Positions 21,956 to 23,989 of a DNA stretch of 23,989 nucleotides are shown here, piece after piece. Every line of letters starts with the position of its first letter. The stretch's first letter is position 1. The DNA lies in the NCBI GenBank assembly GCA_035559295.1, contig DATMBL010000109.1, positions 1 through 23,989 of the forward strand, read 5' to 3'. Source of the stretch: DATMBL01 sp035559295 (lineage in GTDB: Bacteria; Desulfobacterota; Binatia; UBA9968). Made by a program: the position numbers and the translations under genes. The notes beneath the pieces were generated by a model that searched no databases, was not told the origin of the DNA, and saw nothing but the letters and a program-made list of their open reading frames with translations.

Positions 21956-23045
21956 GAGCGCTGTTTTGCACCCCGACGATATTAAAGGCGGCTACCGGCC
22001 GAACGAACCCCTTAAGCTGAAGCTCGTACGGCCCTTCCGTCTCAAACAGACCTTCTACCTTACTCAGGGTCTTTCGGTCTACAAGGATCTGCCCGCCCTT
22101 CGCCTCGCCGCATAGACGGGCGGCCAAATTGGTGACGTTGCCGATCGCGTCATAATCGAGCCGGCCTTCAAACCCTATGTGGCCCAAGGTTGCGTAGCCC
22201 GCGGCGATTCCCAGGCCAAGGTCAAGATCATACCCGCGGTTGAGCCAACCGCGTCGCAGTTCATGTACTCGATGCCTCATCTCGAGAGCCATGCGCGCCG
22301 CTTTTTCCGTATGATTCGGGCACGGGATCGGGTCGTTGAAGAACGCCATAATGCCGTCTCCGGCGAACCGAACCAAGGTGCCGCCAAACTCGAATATCAA
22401 TTTTCCCATGGCCTCGTGATAGCCGCGCAATACTTCCATTACTTCTTCGGGCTCGGCGCTGTCGGAGAATGCGGTAAAGCCGCGCAGATCAAGAAAGACA
22501 ACCGTGATCTCGCGCCGGTGATTCTTGAAGACGTCTTCTTCCGCGGCTAGCACGGTCTCGGCTATTTGAGGCGAGAGATACCGCTTGAGCCGGTTCATGC
22601 GCTGCAGCTCTTGGACCTGCTCCTCCACCTTCGCAGCCAGCGTTCGGTTCCAATGCTCGAGCGTGTCGTGCAGTGTTTTGATGCGAACCATTGCGCGCAC
22701 GCGCGCCAACAACTCGACGGCGTCGAACGGCTTGGTCACGTAATCGTCCGCTCCCGCGTCGAGGCCTCTGACTTTGTCTTCCTGAGTGGCCTTGGCGGTA
22801 AGAAGGATCGCCGGAATACTTTTGAACCGGCTGTCTTGCCGAACCCGACCGAGTACCTCCAAACCGTTCATCCGGGGCATCATGTAGTCGAGGAGCATCA
22901 CATCCGGCATAAACGAGTGAAGCTTCTCCAGCGCTTCGGTTCCGTCCACCGCGCGCTCGACCTGGTAGCCCGCTTCCTCGAGTTCTTGCTCGAGCAGGTC
23001 GAGATTGAACGGCTCGTCATCAACGATCAGAACCTTGTTAGACAT
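21942..23045 (-). CDS. Response regulator fused to a class III nucleotide cyclase
   Basis: 367 residues from ATG 23045 (MSNKVLIVDDEP); the frame is open further upstream but that part is repeat sequence and not protein. Residues 1-120 are a receiver domain with acidic pocket D9/D10, phospho-acceptor D53, T83 and K105. A coiled linker (about 123-155) leads to a cyclase domain (about 175-355) with metal ligands D186 (FLDLRGFT) and D230 (FAGDGIMAFF) and transition-state N306 and R310 (NVTNLAAR). The base-selecting Lys is replaced by R226 while D299 is kept. Phosphorylation by an unseen histidine kinase should control synthesis of cAMP or cGMP in the cytoplasm. It overlaps the metallo-hydrolase gene by 14 bases and follows a lone receiver gene by 46 bases. 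Confidence 0.92.
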   Translation of the reverse strand: MSNKVLIVDDEPFNLDLLEQELEEAGYQVERAVDGTEALEKLHSFMPDVMLLDYMMPRMNGLEVLGRVRQDSRFKSIPAILLTAKATQEDKVRGLDAGADDYVTKPFDAVELLARVRAMVRIKTLHDTLEHWNRTLAAKVEEQVQELQRMNRLKRYLSPQIAETVLAAEEDVFKNHRREITVVFLDLRGFTAFSDSAEPEEVMEVLRGYHEAMGKLIFEFGGTLVRFAGDGIMAFFNDPIPCPNHTEKAARMALEMRHRVHELRRGWLNRGYDLDLGLGIAAGYATLGHIGFEGRLDYDAIGNVTNLAARLCGEAKGGQILVDRKTLSKVEGLFETEGPYELQLKGFVRPVAAFNIVGVQNSAHEDT

Positions 23046-23085
23046 CGATCGATTTCCGATGTTAGATTTCGGATTTTCATTAAGG
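23046..23085. repeat. Degenerate ATCGGAAATC / GATTTCGG repeat tract
   Basis: The gap between the receiver gene and the receiver-cyclase gene consists of variations on one word: GATTTCCGATGTTAGATTTCGGATTTTC on the plus strand, given here in parts as GATTTCCGAT, GTTAGATTTC and GGATTTTC. It replaces a normal leader, so the cyclase start has only a weak Shine-Dalgarno. Confidence 0.55.
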
Positions 23086-23091
23086 GGAATT

Positions 23092-23463
23092 TTATCCGTC
23101 TTGGAGAAATTTGCTGATCTTTCGGAGCAGCTCGTTCTCGTCGATCGGCTTGGGGAGGTAATCGTCACAGCCCGCTTCTCGCGCTTGGATTTCATCGCCG
23201 ACCATCGCATGCGAGGTTACGGCGATCACCGGGATGTGTTTCAGCGCGGCGTTGGCCTTGATCTTCCGAGTCGCTTCCCAGCCGTCCATCACCGGCATCC
23301 CGAGGTCCATCAGGATCAGATCGGGTTTCTCAAGTTCGGCCCTGCGCACGCCTTCTTCACCGTTGACGGCCTCCAAAACTTCGTAGTCTTCTTCCAGCAG
23401 CTGCACGATCAGATCGCGATTCCAGTCGGTGTCATCGACCACAAGTATTTTTTTTCGTGCCAT
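23092..23463 (-). CDS. Single-domain response regulator (CheY/DivK-like receiver)
   Basis: 123 residues from ATG 23463; AGGAG at 23469-23473 with a five-base spacer decides this start over upstream in-frame codons. The whole protein is one receiver domain with D10/D11, phospho-acceptor D53 (LILMDLGMPVMDG), T83 (AVTSHA) and K105 (DYLPKPID). There is no output domain, so it should act by protein-protein contact, for example as a phosphate shuttle or as a regulator of a histidine kinase. It is the first gene of the run that continues with the receiver-cyclase and metallo-hydrolase genes, which suggests that it belongs to the same phosphorelay. The cognate kinase is not in the window. Confidence 0.93.
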   Translation of the reverse strand: MARKKILVVDDTDWNRDLIVQLLEEDYEVLEAVNGEEGVRRAELEKPDLILMDLGMPVMDGWEATRKIKANAALKHIPVIAVTSHAMVGDEIQAREAGCDDYLPKPIDENELLRKISKFLQDG

Positions 23464-23558
23464 CGAGTCTCCTACGATCCAAACCCATTTCAGTTTTCGA
23501 TCGGCCGACGGTTCGCCGAACAACAATCCAACATTTCTTCCCTGTTCTTTATGTGTCT

Positions 23559-23591
23559 TCACCCCCGCCCTTTGGGAGAGGGTTAGGGTGA
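23559..23591. repeat. REP-like palindrome at the 3' end of the DUF559 pseudogene
   Basis: TCACCC at the left and GGGTGA at the right frame an inner GCCCTTTGGGAGAGGG, forming an imperfect palindrome. The stop codon of the pseudogene (23583-23585) lies inside it. It shares the GGGAGAGGG core with the palindrome at 23951-23979 on the other side of the gene. Confidence 0.55.
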
Positions 23592-23939
23592 AAGTTGATT
23601 TAAGACCTGTCGAATTCGTTCCAATACAGCGTCGATCTCGTTTATCACTTCGTTGTCCCAGAAGCGTAATACGCGGTAGCCGCGCGAGGCGAGGAAAGCA
23701 GTCCTCCTCTGATCTGCTACCGTGTGATCGGCATGCTGTCCGCCATCCAGCTCAATAACAAGCCGACGTTCGAAACAGCAGAAGTCAACGATGAATGAAC
23801 CCACAGGATACTGCCGGCGGAACTTGAACCCGGCAAGTTGTCGTGAACGGAGAAAAATTTACAGTTTCTGCTCTGCATAGGTCTGGTTACGGCGCAACCG
23901 GCGGGCTCGATCGCGAATTAGCGGCGTGCTTTGTTTCAT
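23583..23939 (-). pseudogene. DUF559 endonuclease-like gene interrupted by an in-frame stop
   Basis: From ATG 23939 the frame encodes MKQSTPLIRDRARRLRRNQT and then AEQKL, hits TAA at 23859-23861 (codon 27), and continues in the same frame with IFLRSRQLAGFKFRRQYPVG, IVDFCCFERRLVIELDGGQH and the C-terminal RVLRFWDNEV. Read through, it is about 118 codons, the full length of a DUF559 protein (a restriction-endonuclease-like fold related to Vsr; the Glu and Asp of IELDGGQH are candidate catalytic residues). Most family members have Trp where the stop sits. A GTG at 23804 could start a shortened 73-residue product, but that would lack the first third of the domain. TGG to TAA takes two changes, so decay is more likely than a single sequencing error. 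The gene is flanked by palindromes on both sides. Confidence 0.8.
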
Positions 23940-23950
23940 GAATGCCCTCA

Positions 23951-23979
23951 CATTCCCTCTCCCAATGGGAGAGGGAATG
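23951..23979. repeat. Perfect 13-bp palindrome with GGGAGAGGG core
   Basis: CATTCCCTCTCCC (23951-23963) and GGGAGAGGGAATG (23967-23979) are perfect inverses around a three-base loop AAT. No T-run of note follows, so it looks like a dispersed palindromic repeat and not a terminator. It lies just upstream of the DUF559 pseudogene start. Confidence 0.75.
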
Positions 23980-23989
23980 TCGGGGAGCT

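Noticed and set aside
23046..23210. N-terminal extension of the receiver-cyclase in the open frame
   Set aside because: The receiver domain begins at MSNKVLIVDDEP (ATG 23045). Upstream sequence overlaps the preceding receiver gene and the repeat tract and has no protein-like features.
23464..23562. N-terminal extension of the single receiver protein
   Set aside because: MARKKILVVDD at ATG 23463 is preceded by AGGAG with five-base spacing; the extension has no family match.
1..23989. tRNA, rRNA, CRISPR array, insertion sequence or prophage
   Set aside because: I saw no cloverleaf-like sequence, regularly spaced direct repeats, transposase or phage structural motif; the short repeats present are degenerate and intergenic.

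Overview
The window is GC-rich with almost no spare sequence inside operons. It encodes a Gram-negative (diderm) bacterium: there is a complete rod-shape operon, a long outer-membrane-type beta-barrel protein, and several exported thiol-redox proteins. Gene content (FecR-TPR-barrel, CHASE2 cyclase, SLC13 with a cyclic-nucleotide domain) and short degenerate AT-rich repeats between GC-rich genes are what I would expect from a deltaproteobacterial or Binatota/Methylomirabilota-like soil or groundwater genome. No rRNA or marker gene fixes the taxonomy, so this is a low-confidence guess.

Layout. (1) 1-4661, plus strand: the cell-shape operon mreB(end)-mreC-mreD-mrdA(PBP2)-rodA, tightly packed, with mrdA and rodA overlapping. 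(2) 4662-9695, minus strand: housekeeping and redox genes, read from high to low coordinate: alpha/beta hydrolase with an Asp at the nucleophile position, exported TlpA/ResA-like thioredoxin, CcdA electron carrier (overlapping TlpA), GTP cyclohydrolase I, leucyl aminopeptidase and thioredoxin A. Cytoplasmic thioredoxin, CcdA and TlpA together make a plausible route for reducing power into the periplasm. (3) 9696-10249: a non-coding-looking stretch that holds a perfect consensus sigma-70 promoter, an AT-rich upstream element, a strong Shine-Dalgarno, a 16-residue lysine-rich ORF and an intrinsic terminator, all on the minus strand and placed just ahead of the hydrolase. (4) 10250-12111, minus: an exported SurA-like/DsbA-like fusion next to a secreted protein with 17 cysteines. 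(5) 12160-23463, minus: an apparent cyclic-nucleotide signalling island. In transcription order it is: single receiver protein, receiver-cyclase fusion, metallo-beta-lactamase-fold hydrolase (overlapping the cyclase), cNMP-binding/MalT-like/SLC13 permease fusion, CHASE2-sensor cyclase, and FecR-TPR-beta-barrel protein. (6) 23559-23989: a DUF559 endonuclease-like gene broken by one in-frame stop and bracketed by GGGAGAGGG-type palindromes.

The best candidate for an undescribed system is the 15.7-23.5 kb island together with the FecR-TPR-barrel gene at 12.2-15.5 kb. Two class III cyclases with different inputs (phosphorelay and CHASE2) sit beside a membrane permease that carries its own cyclic-nucleotide-binding domain, a hydrolase that could be the degrading enzyme, and an envelope protein combining a FecR domain with a TonB-receptor-like barrel. 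Both cyclases keep the metal and transition-state residues but deviate at the canonical base-selecting lysine, so the product (cAMP or cGMP) is open. The second-best candidate is the lysine-rich mini-ORF transcript. No tRNA, rRNA, CRISPR array, insertion sequence or prophage was seen.
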